Source: CAVVEQ01 sp963806635 (GTDB lineage Bacteria; Chloroflexota; Anaerolineae; Anaerolineales; Anaerolineaceae). Taken from it: a DNA stretch of 64,000 bases. The notes beneath the pieces are model-generated. The model was not told the origin of the DNA. It saw only the letters and a list, made by a program, of their open reading frames with translations, and ran no database searches. Location of the stretch: contig CAWDZA010000015.1 in NCBI GenBank assembly GCA_963806635.1, positions 1,054,001-1,118,000 on the forward strand, in the 5' to 3' direction. The translations under genes were made by a program, and so were the position numbers. Below are positions 7,997 through 16,248 of the stretch, in pieces. Numbering within the stretch: position 1 is the first letter of the stretch; each line of letters begins with the position of its first letter.

Positions 7997-10900
7997 ATGG
8001 AATTTCATATTTCCCGCATCAGTCGCGATCGATATCAGTTCGATCTGGGATTGTTTTCTTATAACGGAAATGCGATCCTTGCCAACTTCCACGCCGCGCG
8101 CGTTTTCGCCAGGAAGATCAATGAACATCGCGACCTGGTCGCCTTCCCCGAATCCTCCGTGCAGGCTGGCCAGATCAATGCCATGGGGTTGATCGACGAA
8201 ATTCTGCACCACGTGATTGAGCTCTATCGCCGGGAACGGAATCCCGAGATCCTCAAACTAGCCCTCAAACGGTTGGACACCAAATTCACCCATAGCCGGG
8301 TGGATTCAATGCTGCTGCAGTTCATACAGGAATTTCCGCCGCTGGCGGTGTATCGAAACGAGACCACAGCCCGGCAGTATCTCAAGGGATCGACCCAGGG
8401 AGTTCCCAACCGGGAATCCGTTTTGGAGGAAATGATCCTCCTGAAGGTGAACAATGAAAACCCCGCACTGCTGCCTTACGATGAATTGTTTAGTGATAAA
8501 AATCTGGCAGCCGATCCTGTCTACCTGCCCGCAATCCGGGAATTGGAGCAATTCTTCGAGGTCCAGCCTCGTTTTGGTCCGGATAATCAGACCCTGCTGG
8601 AGATGCTCCGCGCTCCTGCAAAAGCAAACCCCAACTCCCTGGAAGACCAGCTTGAATTCATCCGCATCCGCTGGGCAGCGCTTCTGGGCGAATATCTCTT
8701 CCGCTTGCTCAGCAGCCTGGATTTGATCAAGGAAGAACATAAAATGGCCGCCTTTGGTCCCGGGCCAGTTCAAATTCCGGTCTACCCGCTGAAGCATTTA
8801 GCCGGATTGGAATCCGAGGAGGAGCGATTCAGTGCTGACCGGGAGTGGATGCCACGCCTGGTGCTGCTGGCAAAGAATACATACGTTTGGCTGCACCAGC
8901 TCAGCCGAAAATACCAGAGGGAGATCACGCGTCTGGATCAAATTCCCGATGAGGAATTGGACCGCATGGCAGCCAGCGGTTTTACCGGTCTATGGCTGAT
9001 CGGCTTGTGGGAACGCAGCCATGCCTCCGCCAGGATCAAACAGATGTGCGGTAACCCGGACGCGATCGCCTCTGCCTATTCGCTGTTCGATTACCGTATC
9101 GCGGACCCGCTCGGCGGTGAAGACGCCTTCGAGAATCTCAAACAGCGCGCTTCCTCGCGCGGCATCCGCCTGGCATCGGATATGGTCCCCAACCATATGG
9201 GAATCGATTCCCCCTGGGTCATGGATCATCCCGACTGGTTTCTTTCACTGAACTACCTTCCCTTTCCATCCCATTCCTTCAACGGCGCCAATCTCTCCTC
9301 GAATCCTTCCGTCGGCATTTACCTGGAGGATCATTATTTCGACCGCACGGATGCTGCGGTTGAATTCAAACGCGTAGATTTCCCAAGCGGCGATACCCGC
9401 TATATCTATCATGGCAACGATGGCACCTCCATGCCCTGGAACGACACCGCCCAGCTAGATTACCTCAACCCGGCAGTCCGCGAGGCTGTGATCCAGACCA
9501 TTCTGGCTGTTGCCCGTAGGTTCCCCATCATTCGTTTCGACGCTGCCATGACCCTGGCAAAAAAACACTTCCAGCGCCTTTGGTTCCCCGAACCAGGCAC
9601 CGGCGGAGCCATCCCCACCCGCGCGGATTTCAGTATGACCAAAGACCAATTCAATGAGCACATGCCGGTGGAATTCTGGCGCGAGGTGGTGGACCGCGCC
9701 GCAGCGGAAGCTCCCGATACCCTTCTTCTGGCAGAAGCCTTTTGGCTGATGGAAGGCTATTTCGTCCGCACCCTGGGCATGCACAGAGTGTACAACTCCG
9801 CTTTCATGCACATGTTGCGCAACGAGGATAATGCTGGATACCGTCAATTGATCAAGAATACGCTCGAGTTCGATCCCGAGATCCTCAAGCGATATGTGAA
9901 CTTCATGAATAATCCGGATGAGCGCACTGCAGTGGATCAATTCGGAAAAGGCGATAAGTACTTCGGTATCTGCACCCTGATGGCCACGCTGCCCGGGTTG
10001 CCCATGTTTGGCCACGGCCAGGTGGAGGGGTTTGCTGAAAAGTATGGGATGGAGTTTACCAAACCGCTTTGGGAAGAATTTGAGGATCTCGATCTTATCG
10101 AGCGACACAAGCGCCTTATCTTCCCATTGCTTCACCAGCGCGAGCTTTTTGCCGGGGTGGAGCATTTCCAGCTCTTCGACCTATTTACCTCAAGTGGCTC
10201 GGTGGATGAAAACGTTTTCGCCTTCAGCAACCGCTTCCAGGGCAGATCTGCTCTGGTGATCTATCACAATAAATTTGCCCATACTTCCGGCTGGTTGAAA
10301 ACCTCCTGCGCCAAAGCCATCCGGACGGCTGGAGATAAACGCCCACTTACCCAAAGAAACCTGGCCGAAGCCCTCGGGATCACCCCTACAGCCAATGCCT
10401 TCACCATTTTCCGGGATCAAACGAGCGGGCTGCAATTCATCCGTTCATCGGCTGAGCTCTATGAAAACGGACTGAATGTGAACCTGAATGCTTATGAATG
10501 CCAGGTGTTGCTGGATTTCCGCCAGGTGCAGGATGATCCCTGGAGATCCTATTCGCAGCTTTGCCAGACCCTGGGAGGGCGCGGTGTGCCGGATATTGAC
10601 CTGGCGTTAAAGGAAATGAACTTCCAGGCAGTCCTCCTGCCATTCCAGGAGCTGGCAAACAAGGGCTACTTTGAATATCTCATCGCCAACCGTCTTACAA
10701 AAGACAACAGGAGAATCAAACCCTCCCTGGTGCAGGAATTCCAGGAGAAAATGCAACGGCTGCTTGCAGGCGCGGCAGAGATAAATAACGGAACAGGTTT
10801 TAACCAGAATGCCTTGGGCGCTGCGAATAAGCAATTGGAAACGGTCTTATCTCTACTTGTGATTGATAGCCGCTTCCCACTCCCGCCTGGAGCCCGCTAC

Positions 10901-11461
10901 CAAAAATCGTTTTCCGTCTTTGCATCTCCCCTGCTCGAGGATGAAAACACCTGGCTTTCACTATTCGCCTGGTCTTTTCTCACGCCCCTTGGGTTGTTGG
11001 CAGATAATGGGAAAGCCCCGGAGCAAGTGTTAGCCTGGATGGACGAGTGGCAGCTTTCCCACAGGTTGCAGCAAGCAACAGAAAGTCTGGGCCGGGATGC
11101 CTACCAGGTGAACCGAATTCTGCTTCTCACCCGCATCTTGATCTTGCAGCAAAACTGGTTTAACCAGCCCCTGCCCCCCCTGCGCATCCTGATGCAATCC
11201 TGGTTGGCAGTCCCCGAGATTCGCCAGTTCCTGGGGGTCAATCGATATCAGGAAGTTCTCTGGTTCAACGAGGAAGCCTTTGAGGAATTCCTGTGGTGGA
11301 TGTACACCCTCGCTTTGATCTCCACAAGCGGAGAACCCGGGGTAACCTCCACCGAGATCCTGGAAATGACAATAAAACTTTCCGCCCTCGACCGCCAATT
11401 AAAGAATGCTCTCAAAAAGTCGAAGTTCCAGATCGAAAGGATGATGGAAGCCCTAAAATAA
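7997..11461 (+). CDS. Very large GH13 (alpha-amylase clan) protein with extra N- and C-terminal domains
   Basis: A 1154-residue cytoplasmic-looking protein without a signal peptide. GAGGTG lies eight bases before the ATG at 7997; an in-frame GTG at 7988 is less likely. Roughly residues 1-320 are helical with no recognised domain. A GH13 barrel follows: region I MVPNHMG near residue 394, region II IIRFDAAM near 512 with the nucleophile Asp, region III LLLAEAFW near 577 with the acid Glu, and region IV FMNNPDE near 634. In region IV the usual NHD has become NPD, so the transition-state His is missing while the third Asp remains. About 350 further residues after the barrel are again mostly helical. 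Glycogen or alpha-glucan metabolism is likely, but whether it hydrolyses, transfers or phosphorolyses is unknown. Confidence 0.8.
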   Translation: MEFHISRISRDRYQFDLGLFSYNGNAILANFHAARVFARKINEHRDLVAFPESSVQAGQINAMGLIDEILHHVIELYRRERNPEILKLALKRLDTKFTHSRVDSMLLQFIQEFPPLAVYRNETTARQYLKGSTQGVPNRESVLEEMILLKVNNENPALLPYDELFSDKNLAADPVYLPAIRELEQFFEVQPRFGPDNQTLLEMLRAPAKANPNSLEDQLEFIRIRWAALLGEYLFRLLSSLDLIKEEHKMAAFGPGPVQIPVYPLKHLAGLESEEERFSADREWMPRLVLLAKNTYVWLHQLSRKYQREITRLDQIPDEELDRMAASGFTGLWLIGLWERSHASARIKQMCGNPDAIASAYSLFDYRIADPLGGEDAFENLKQRASSRGIRLASDMVPNHMGIDSPWVMDHPDWFLSLNYLPFPSHSFNGANLSSNPSVGIYLEDHYFDRTDAAVEFKRVDFPSGDTRYIYHGNDGTSMPWNDTAQLDYLNPAVREAVIQTILAVARRFPIIRFDAAMTLAKKHFQRLWFPEPGTGGAIPTRADFSMTKDQFNEHMPVEFWREVVDRAAAEAPDTLLLAEAFWLMEGYFVRTLGMHRVYNSAFMHMLRNEDNAGYRQLIKNTLEFDPEILKRYVNFMNNPDERTAVDQFGKGDKYFGICTLMATLPGLPMFGHGQVEGFAEKYGMEFTKPLWEEFEDLDLIERHKRLIFPLLHQRELFAGVEHFQLFDLFTSSGSVDENVFAFSNRFQGRSALVIYHNKFAHTSGWLKTSCAKAIRTAGDKRPLTQRNLAEALGITPTANAFTIFRDQTSGLQFIRSSAELYENGLNVNLNAYECQVLLDFRQVQDDPWRSYSQLCQTLGGRGVPDIDLALKEMNFQAVLLPFQELANKGYFEYLIANRLTKDNRRIKPSLVQEFQEKMQRLLAGAAEINNGTGFNQNALGAANKQLETVLSLLVIDSRFPLPPGARYQKSFSVFASPLLEDENTWLSLFAWSFLTPLGLLADNGKAPEQVLAWMDEWQLSHRLQQATESLGRDAYQVNRILLLTRILILQQNWFNQPLPPLRILMQSWLAVPEIRQFLGVNRYQEVLWFNEEAFEEFLWWMYTLALISTSGEPGVTSTEILEMTIKLSALDRQLKNALKKSKFQIERMMEALK

Positions 11462-11471
11462 CGGGTTGTGT

Positions 11472-11942
11472 CTAAGTTCTGTTCTGCTTATCGAAGACCG
11501 ATAATACTTCCCCGTTTGAAGGGATATCCGACATGGAATCGCCGTATTGACGAAAAATGATTTCTCCCTGTTGGTCAATTAGAAGAACTGCCGGCATTCG
11601 CCCGAGTTTTATCCAGTTAATCTCCTGGTGGTACTGCGCGGCGACCTGGGATTTAAGATCTGGGCACCCGATAAATGGCAGCTTTTCATTCTCCCAGTAG
11701 CGTTTGAACGCATTCGGTCCATCCGGACCCAGGGCAATAATCTCAATATTGCGACTGACGAATTCGGGGTAATCCTGACGCAACTGCGCCAGATGAGCTT
11801 GGCAGTATGGTCAGGCAAACCCGCGCATCAGCACGAGCAGGACCGCCTTCTTACCCCAGAAATCAGCCAAGTGGATCTCCCGATCCTGAGTATCCTTAAG
11901 AGTAAAATCGATTGCCTGTGTAATTTCGTTTTTGGAATTCAT
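11472..11942 (-). CDS. Selenocysteine-containing redoxin (peroxiredoxin-like, UxxC)
   Basis: AhpC/TSA-like thioredoxin-fold protein of 156 residues, with TGA at 11811-11813 (residue 44) read as selenocysteine. In frame from the ATG at 11942 (AGGAGGG four bases upstream) the protein reads through an IDFTLKD start and LLVLMRGFA to U-PYC-QAHLAQL. The family has CPYC at this spot, so the UGA replaces the peroxidatic Cys and leaves the second Cys47. The reading frame stays open and family-like on both sides of the UGA, up to the TAG-free C-terminus at 11472. Conventional calling would start at a TTG near 11783 and lose the active site. It likely reduces peroxides or acts as a thiol oxidoreductase. 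It sits eight bases after an alpha/beta hydrolase gene in the same operon. Confidence 0.87.
11775..11792 (-). promoter_or_regulatory. SECIS-like hairpin downstream of the UGA
   Basis: On the minus strand CUGGCGC, loop AGUU, GCGUCAG forms a continuous seven-pair stem (one G-U). The loop begins 25 bases after the UGA and has G at its second position. Bacterial SECIS elements are known to need a short stem-loop 16-37 bases past the UGA with a G in the first two loop bases, so spacing and loop fit. Predicted by eye, not folded computationally. Confidence 0.72.
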
Positions 11943-11950
11943 ATTCCCTC

Positions 11951-12925
11951 CTATTTCTTTTGATCAATGATGAAAGGTTCTATTGCCTGCAGGAAATCTG
12001 CCGGGCATTCCTCCTGGGGAACATGCCCACATTTGGAAAGGATAACCAGCTTCGCCCCGGGTATGGCATCCGCAAGTTGGATAGAGTCAGCGGTGGGAAC
12101 GATCCGGTCATCATCTCCAGTGATTACCAAAACAGGGAGTTTCAAATCCTTAAGCTTTGATTCAAGATCGATCGATTCGCGGGCTTTGAGCACCTCATAA
12201 AGCCCCTTATCCCAATCATCTACTTGCAAAGGTTTTTGGTAACCTTCAACCACGCCTACAGAGATCTTCCCGGGATCATGCCACGCGGTTTTAATCATCT
12301 CAGTCCCCCAGTTGCGGATCGAACGCATTAATAGCGGTACCAACTTTTGCGCCTGGGGTGTATTCAACAGGTATCTTTGCCAACCAGGAGTCCCATTCCC
12401 TCCCATCCCCATCACAGCGGCATCCACCTCCACCAGGGCTGCAACCCGGTCAGGGTGCTCCAGAGAGAACAGCGTCGCTACCGAGCCACCTGCGGAATTA
12501 CCAACCAGTATCGCCTGATCGATCCCTTTTTGGTCCATGAAATCCTCAAGCATCTGAGTCTGTCCGCGCATACTATACGGATTGGATCCTGTCCATGCTC
12601 CATTCAGAGGGCGGCTTGTGAGTCCAAATCCTGGGCGATCATAGGCATAAACCGTACCTAGCGAGGAGAGGGGATCCATCACTTCCCGCCAGGAAAACAA
12701 ACTCGCTCCAAAGCCGTGCAGGAGAATGATCGCCGGATCTCCGCTGCCTTTTTCTTTATAATGCACCTGGATACCGTTGATATCCATAAATAGACTGTCT
12801 GGGTCTGCCATATCAATTGCAGGTTTGGTATTTAGAGTCGGAACGGGAATGACCAGCGGTAATATGATAACTAGGAGAAGCAGCACCCCCAGGGCAATAC
12901 CGAGCAATTTGAATATTCTTTTCAT
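11951..12925 (-). CDS. Membrane-anchored alpha/beta hydrolase
   Basis: A 324-residue alpha/beta hydrolase with one N-terminal membrane segment (about residues 4-28, IFKLLGIALGVLLLLVIIL) that should place the catalytic domain outside the membrane. LLHGFGASLFSW gives the oxyanion HG motif, GNSAGG the nucleophile Ser, ITGDDD the acid and CGHVPQEE the catalytic His. The substrate cannot be told: esterase, lipase and haloalkane dehalogenase-like enzymes all look like this. Its ATG overlaps the stop of the upstream hydrolase (ATGA), and the selenoprotein gene follows eight bases downstream. Confidence 0.85.
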   Translation of the reverse strand: MKRIFKLLGIALGVLLLLVIILPLVIPVPTLNTKPAIDMADPDSLFMDINGIQVHYKEKGSGDPAIILLHGFGASLFSWREVMDPLSSLGTVYAYDRPGFGLTSRPLNGAWTGSNPYSMRGQTQMLEDFMDQKGIDQAILVGNSAGGSVATLFSLEHPDRVAALVEVDAAVMGMGGNGTPGWQRYLLNTPQAQKLVPLLMRSIRNWGTEMIKTAWHDPGKISVGVVEGYQKPLQVDDWDKGLYEVLKARESIDLESKLKDLKLPVLVITGDDDRIVPTADSIQLADAIPGAKLVILSKCGHVPQEECPADFLQAIEPFIIDQKK

Positions 12926-13662
12926 TGCTTGATGGTTTCAATAAATGCTGCCAGTTTTTGTAATACCAGTTTCTGCTGCTCTTCCCGGCTGATCGTGGCG
13001 GGGTTATCCCCCGATTGGGGACCGTACCAGCCGAACTGGGCATGGTTGCCCCCCTCTATCGGGAAAAAGATCGTGTCCTTGGGTAATAATGGGATGCTGG
13101 CTGCGATCTTTTCCGGGGTCGCCAGGCCATCCTTGGTTCCGGATATGGATAAAACATTCATCCCTGATTCAGCCAGGCTTTGATTGCCGGCCGGGTAGGC
13201 CGCCAGAAAGAACAACCCATCCATCGCACCTGGATTTGAATACACATACGAAGCTGCCATTGCTCCCCCCAGGGAATGACCGCCGAGCACCCATTGGTCA
13301 ATCTCCGGGTGGGCAGCGATCACCTGGCTGGCTCGCCCACTTCCAAAAACCGCCAGGTTAAAGGGCATGGGTACAAGGGTGACCAGGTATCCTTGCGCCG
13401 CCAAATTATTCAATAACGGTGCGTACGCCTTGTAATTCACCCGCCCGCCGGGATAAAAGATCACGCCAGTCGTGGGGCTTCCGCTGGTCGGAGAAAAGGT
13501 CACCCAGCCGTCATGGGTCACATTTACAGAAGAGTTGCTCTCCATCGCCGCCAGGGCTTCCGGCATGGGAGCTGCCGGGGTATATGCCCAGATGGTAAAA
13601 CCTGCCGTTATTAGCAGGATGACCGCGCCAATACCAATTAGAACCTTCCATATCAATTTCAT
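12922..13662 (-). CDS. Membrane-anchored alpha/beta hydrolase (dienelactone hydrolase-like fold)
   Basis: A 246-residue protein with an N-terminal membrane anchor (residues 3-24) and an alpha/beta hydrolase domain: IFYPGG, GGHSLGG (nucleophile Ser), SGTKDGLA (acid) and EGGNHAQFG (His). This arrangement is common in a conserved family of secreted or anchored hydrolases whose substrate is not defined. The ATG at 13662 follows GAGGTGG at a good distance, making an ATG nine bases earlier less likely. It is the first gene of a three-gene minus-strand operon ending in the selenoprotein. Confidence 0.82.
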   Translation of the reverse strand: MKLIWKVLIGIGAVILLITAGFTIWAYTPAAPMPEALAAMESNSSVNVTHDGWVTFSPTSGSPTTGVIFYPGGRVNYKAYAPLLNNLAAQGYLVTLVPMPFNLAVFGSGRASQVIAAHPEIDQWVLGGHSLGGAMAASYVYSNPGAMDGLFFLAAYPAGNQSLAESGMNVLSISGTKDGLATPEKIAASIPLLPKDTIFFPIEGGNHAQFGWYGPQSGDNPATISREEQQKLVLQKLAAFIETIKQ

Positions 13663-13679
13663 ATTAACCACCTCACCGT

Positions 13680-13685
13680 TATAAT
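13680..13685 (+). promoter_or_regulatory. -10 element for the methyltransferase gene
   Basis: TATAAT on the plus strand in the 40-base divergent gap. The expected transcript start near 13692 leaves only about ten bases before the ATG at 13703. No clear -35 box is seen. Confidence 0.4.
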
Positions 13686-13702
13686 CTATTCATTCTATCG
13701 AA

Positions 13703-14536
13703 ATGAGAAACACCCTGCAAGTGGAACCTTCTACATACTTATCGCACGAGAAAGGATCAGCCTTGTCTCTCTACCAAAAGTTTGCGCAGATTTACGCCAA
13801 AGGGCAGTACCCGGATTTCTCCCTACATTTCAGCAGCCTCCTTCCCAACATCTGCCAGAAATATGGCATTCCTGAAAAAGGAAAACTGCTGGATGTGGCC
13901 TGCGGGGAAGGCACCTTTGCCATCCAGGCCGCACTCCTGGGTTGGTCAGTTGTGGGTATGGACCAATCTGAAGAAATGCTCAACCTGGCCAGGCAGCAAT
14001 CCACCCAGGCAGGCGTGTCGACGAAATTCGAGAAGATCGATATGCGCGAACTCGACCGCTGCGATGAATTCGACCTATCCACATGCCTGTTCGACGCGGT
14101 GAATTACATGCTGGAGGAAATTGACCTTAAACTTACTTTTTCCGGCGTCAACCGCGCTTTGAAGCCGAATGGCTGGTTCATTTTTGATATGAACACGATT
14201 TATGGGCTCTCCAACCGCTGGAGCGCTCAAAGCAATAGCGTGCCCATCGATACAGAAGACCTGATCGCCTTTCATCGCCCGATATTCGATTTTGAGAAAC
14301 AGCTCGCCACCATGCACATCACCGGGTTTATTCGCCAGAATAAATATTGGGAGCGTATCGATGAAATCCATCAGGAGAAAGGGTACCCGATTGAGTCGAT
14401 CAAGTATCTGCTGGAGGAAACCGGTTTTGAGGTAGTGGATATCCTGGGGAGTATCGAGAGCGGCACTCCCCCCAAAGTGGATTCCGGCCGGGTTTGGTTT
14501 ATCGCCCGGAAATCCCATCCTACGGAGTGTCATTAA
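13703..14536 (+). CDS. Class I SAM-dependent methyltransferase
   Basis: A 277-residue methyltransferase of the methyltransferase-25 type. LLDVACGEGTFA is the SAM-binding motif I, VVGMDQSEEML motif II (acidic Asp), and FDLSTCLFDAVNYM the post-II region. No sign of membrane segments. The substrate is not recognisable. A TTG at 13763 with AGGA upstream would give a protein starting at SLYQKF and is a reasonable alternative start. Its 3' end overlaps the convergent UDG gene by 17 bases. Confidence 0.82.
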   Translation: MRNTLQVEPSTYLSHEKGSALSLYQKFAQIYAKGQYPDFSLHFSSLLPNICQKYGIPEKGKLLDVACGEGTFAIQAALLGWSVVGMDQSEEMLNLARQQSTQAGVSTKFEKIDMRELDRCDEFDLSTCLFDAVNYMLEEIDLKLTFSGVNRALKPNGWFIFDMNTIYGLSNRWSAQSNSVPIDTEDLIAFHRPIFDFEKQLATMHITGFIRQNKYWERIDEIHQEKGYPIESIKYLLEETGFEVVDILGSIESGTPPKVDSGRVWFIARKSHPTECH

Positions 14537-15221
14537 GCAAGCTGCGGCACTGCTGCCAGATGCGATCGAACATCTCCCTGGACAGGCGACCGGTCTGTGT
14601 GTTTTGCCGGCTTGGATGATACGACGCTAAAAGCCATGGGGAATTTCCCCCTGGTTCAAAAAACGCTCCATGCCCAAAGACCATCCCGGAATTATCCACA
14701 CCGCGCTCCCCCAGTAGAATTAACGCCTCATGGAAAGCGATTTGCCCCAGTGCCACAATCCCTTCCATTCTGGTCAGAAGCGTCATTTCTTGTTTCAAAA
14801 ACCCCCGGCAATTTCGAATCTCCTGCGGCGCGGGTTTGTTCGCCGGCGGCGCACAGCGGCACACCGCCGTTATAAAGAGATCGTTAAGCTTCAGGTCATC
14901 CTCGCGGCTTTTGGTGTATTCCCGATTGGAAAATCCCGCGCGATAGAGTGCAGGGTAGAGAAAATCCCCTGAAGAATCGCCTGTGAACATCCTGCCGGTT
15001 CGATTGGAGCCGTGCGCGCCAGGTGCAAGTCCCAGCACCAAAACCCGCGCGGTTTTATCGCCAAATCCGGGCACACCTTTCCCCCAGTATTCCCAATCCC
15101 GATATGCGTGTTTCTTCTCCAATGCCACCTTCTCCCGCCACGCCACCAGGCGCGGGCATTTGCGGCAATTTATGATCTCTTTTTCAAGATCACCCCACCC
15201 TTCGATCGTTGGCGTGATCAT
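14520..15221 (-). CDS. udgB: Type 5 (UdgB-like) uracil-DNA glycosylase
   Basis: Iron-sulfur uracil-DNA glycosylase that removes uracil and other deaminated bases from DNA. Motif 1 GLAPGAHGSNRTG at residues 64-76, with Ala where families 1 and 4 have a polar catalytic residue, is diagnostic of family 5. Cys19 and Cys22 (CRKC), with Cys residues around VCRCAPP and NCRGF, would hold the [4Fe-4S] cluster. YHPSRQN is the C-terminal motif. The 233-residue length fits. Its ATG overlaps the end of queA (ATGA), so expression is probably coupled to queA and ruvB. Confidence 0.9.
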   Translation of the reverse strand: MITPTIEGWGDLEKEIINCRKCPRLVAWREKVALEKKHAYRDWEYWGKGVPGFGDKTARVLVLGLAPGAHGSNRTGRMFTGDSSGDFLYPALYRAGFSNREYTKSREDDLKLNDLFITAVCRCAPPANKPAPQEIRNCRGFLKQEMTLLTRMEGIVALGQIAFHEALILLGERGVDNSGMVFGHGAFFEPGGNSPWLLASYHPSRQNTQTGRLSREMFDRIWQQCRSLLNDTP

Positions 15222-16237
15222 AGGATCAGCATTGCATCGCCGAAGGAATAAAAGCGATATTTCTCCTGGATGGCCTCCTGGTAGACCCGCAGCATTTCCT
15301 CCCGCCCGGCGAAGGCGCTCACCAGCATCAGCAGTGTGGATTTTGGCAGGTGGAAATTGGTGATCATTGCGTCCACGGCCTTGAATTCGAACCCCGGAAG
15401 TATGAATAACCCCGTAGGTCGGCTGAATTCACCGATCAGGTCATTTCCGCTTGCAGCCCTGGCTGCGCTTTCCAAAGTGCGTACCGTGGTGGTTCCCACA
15501 GCAACGATCCTGCCCCCGTTTTTTTTGGCAGTGTTGATCTTTGTGACCGCTTTTCGGTTGACTTCACACCATTCCGTGTGGATCGCGTGGGTTTGCGGAT
15601 CATCCTCATTCACTGGAGCGAAGGTATCCAGCCCCACGTGTAAAGTGACTTCAGCGAAATCGAAACCCTTTTGCAGCAGGGCTGCCATCAATTCCGGGGT
15701 GAAGTGTAATCCTGCGGTTGGCGCGGCAGCCGATCCGCTTATCCGGGCGTAGACTGTCTGATACCGGTCGGGATTTTCGAGCTGGGTATGGATATACGGC
15801 GGAAGCGGCATTTCCCCCCGATATTCCAGGTACGGTTCGATGGGTTCGGTGAAGCGGATGATCCGGCGTGAACCCGCAAGCGCCTCCACAATCTCCGCAT
15901 CCGGACCTCCGTCCAGGGTTAAAGTCATCCCCGCCTGAATTCGCTTTCCCCCTACCAGCGTCTCCCAGGATAGATCATCCCTCTTCTTAAGCAGAAGGAT
16001 CTCCACCTGCCCTCCAGTAGGCTTAATAGCGTGGATTCTTGCTGGAATGACCCGGGTTTGATTAACAACCAGCAAATCTCCTGGATTTAAGAATCGCTCT
16101 AGATGCCAGAAGACGGAATGTTCGATTTCCTTCGTTTTTCGGGAATAGACCAAAAGACGGGAGCTGTGACGCGGCTCCACCGGCACCTGGGCGATCCGTT
16201 CCACAGGCAACTCATAATCGAAATCGGATGTCCGCAT
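15218..16237 (-). CDS. queA: S-adenosylmethionine:tRNA ribosyltransferase-isomerase
   Basis: Catalyses the penultimate step of queuosine synthesis, transferring and isomerising the ribosyl part of SAM onto 7-aminomethyl-deazaguanine in tRNA. The protein is 339 residues, the normal size, beginning FDYELPVERIAQ and containing RVIPARI, LHVGLDTFAPV, the HAIHTEWCEV block and TTTVRTLES near the C-terminal half. It lies 11 bases after ruvB and overlaps the UDG gene. The ruvB-queA order is common among bacteria. Confidence 0.97.
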   Translation of the reverse strand: MRTSDFDYELPVERIAQVPVEPRHSSRLLVYSRKTKEIEHSVFWHLERFLNPGDLLVVNQTRVIPARIHAIKPTGGQVEILLLKKRDDLSWETLVGGKRIQAGMTLTLDGGPDAEIVEALAGSRRIIRFTEPIEPYLEYRGEMPLPPYIHTQLENPDRYQTVYARISGSAAAPTAGLHFTPELMAALLQKGFDFAEVTLHVGLDTFAPVNEDDPQTHAIHTEWCEVNRKAVTKINTAKKNGGRIVAVGTTTVRTLESAARAASGNDLIGEFSRPTGLFILPGFEFKAVDAMITNFHLPKSTLLMLVSAFAGREEMLRVYQEAIQEKYRFYSFGDAMLIL

Positions 16238-16248
16238 CGGGTGTTACT

